7,488 nucleotides of DNA. It comes from an uncultured Clostridia bacterium. GTDB taxonomy: Bacteria; Bacillota_A; Clostridia; Christensenellales; Aristaeellaceae. Where the stretch lies: assembly GCA_946408865.1 (NCBI GenBank), contig CAMJTZ010000090.1:1-7488 (forward strand). The letters are read 5' to 3'. Of the stretch, positions 7,429 through 7,488 are shown piece after piece (the first letter of the stretch is position 1; every line of letters starts with the position of its first letter). Position numbers and translations under genes: made by a program. Below the pieces are notes generated by a model. That model had not been told where the DNA came from and made no database searches. It saw nothing but the letters and a program-made list of their open reading frames with translations.

Positions 7429-7488
7429 AGTTCTCCTGGGGTTCGCGACAGCTTTTCGGTTTTCCCCACATTTCATAAAATGGAGCCC
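7429..7488 (+). ncRNA. Start of a structured transcript, possibly 6S-like RNA (partial)
   Basis: The first 60 nt after the strong promoter contain no ribosome-binding site or convincing start codon and can fold: CTCC (7433-7436) with GGAG (7482-7485), TGGGG (7437-7441) with CCCCA (7464-7468), and ATTT (7470-7473) with AAAT (7478-7481), a three-way arrangement. The order CTCCTG, TTCGC and TTTCATA, with about 24 nt between the last two, resembles the 5' half of E. coli 6S RNA as I remember it, including spacing. The match is short and from memory. A riboswitch or structured mRNA leader is equally possible, and the 3' part lies outside the window. Confidence 0.3.

Noticed and set aside
6106..7476. 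456-codon open frame on the minus strand across icd
   Set aside because: It is antisense to a fully conserved isocitrate dehydrogenase and would begin inside the strong right-edge promoter region, with no recognisable protein features.

Overview
The window reads as ordinary chromosomal DNA of an anaerobic, moderately GC-rich Clostridia-type Firmicute, perhaps a gut or rumen lineage such as the Christensenellales (inference from protein style only). The clues are AGGAGG ribosome-binding sites, good sigma-A type promoters, a Cytidylate_kin2-family kinase, a PlsC-like protein with an NHVGAVGPLD box, and several secreted or membrane-anchored proteins of unknown function. I see no transposase, integrase, phage gene, CRISPR array, tRNA or rRNA.

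Layout. (1) 67-1467 (-) encodes a large secreted protein of unknown function and diverges from (2) guaB, IMP dehydrogenase, at 1649-3106 (+). guaB has a clear promoter and is followed after 23 nt by (3) a small PlsC-like acyltransferase-family protein at 3130-3795 (+). A perfect 18-bp hairpin (3806-3844) ends this unit and serves the convergent gene (4), a membrane-anchored protein at 3866-4525 (-) that may carry part of a solute-binding-protein fold. A 167-nt divergent spacer separates it from (5) a cytidylate-kinase-like protein (4693-5340, +), whose last codons overlap (6) a secreted hypothetical protein (5334-6065, +). After a hairpin with a T-run comes (7) a eukaryote-like NADP-dependent isocitrate dehydrogenase (6163-7359, +, GTG start). 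The right edge (7360-7488) holds a 14-bp perfect palindrome, a near-consensus promoter and a structured transcript start that runs out of the window. It may be the 5' part of a 6S-like RNA or of a structured mRNA leader.

How the genes relate. guaB makes XMP for guanine nucleotides. The cytidylate-kinase-like protein may act in nucleotide metabolism or may have diverged from it. Isocitrate dehydrogenase makes 2-oxoglutarate and NADPH for biosynthesis. The acyltransferase-like protein suggests lipid metabolism. The three secreted or anchored proteins sit among these genes without an obvious pathway link. I find no convincing new multi-gene system. The most interesting signals are regulatory: a TTGTATACA motif repeated on either side of icd, a terminator-like hairpin directly in front of the icd ribosome-binding site with a competing dyad, and the structured transcript at the right edge.
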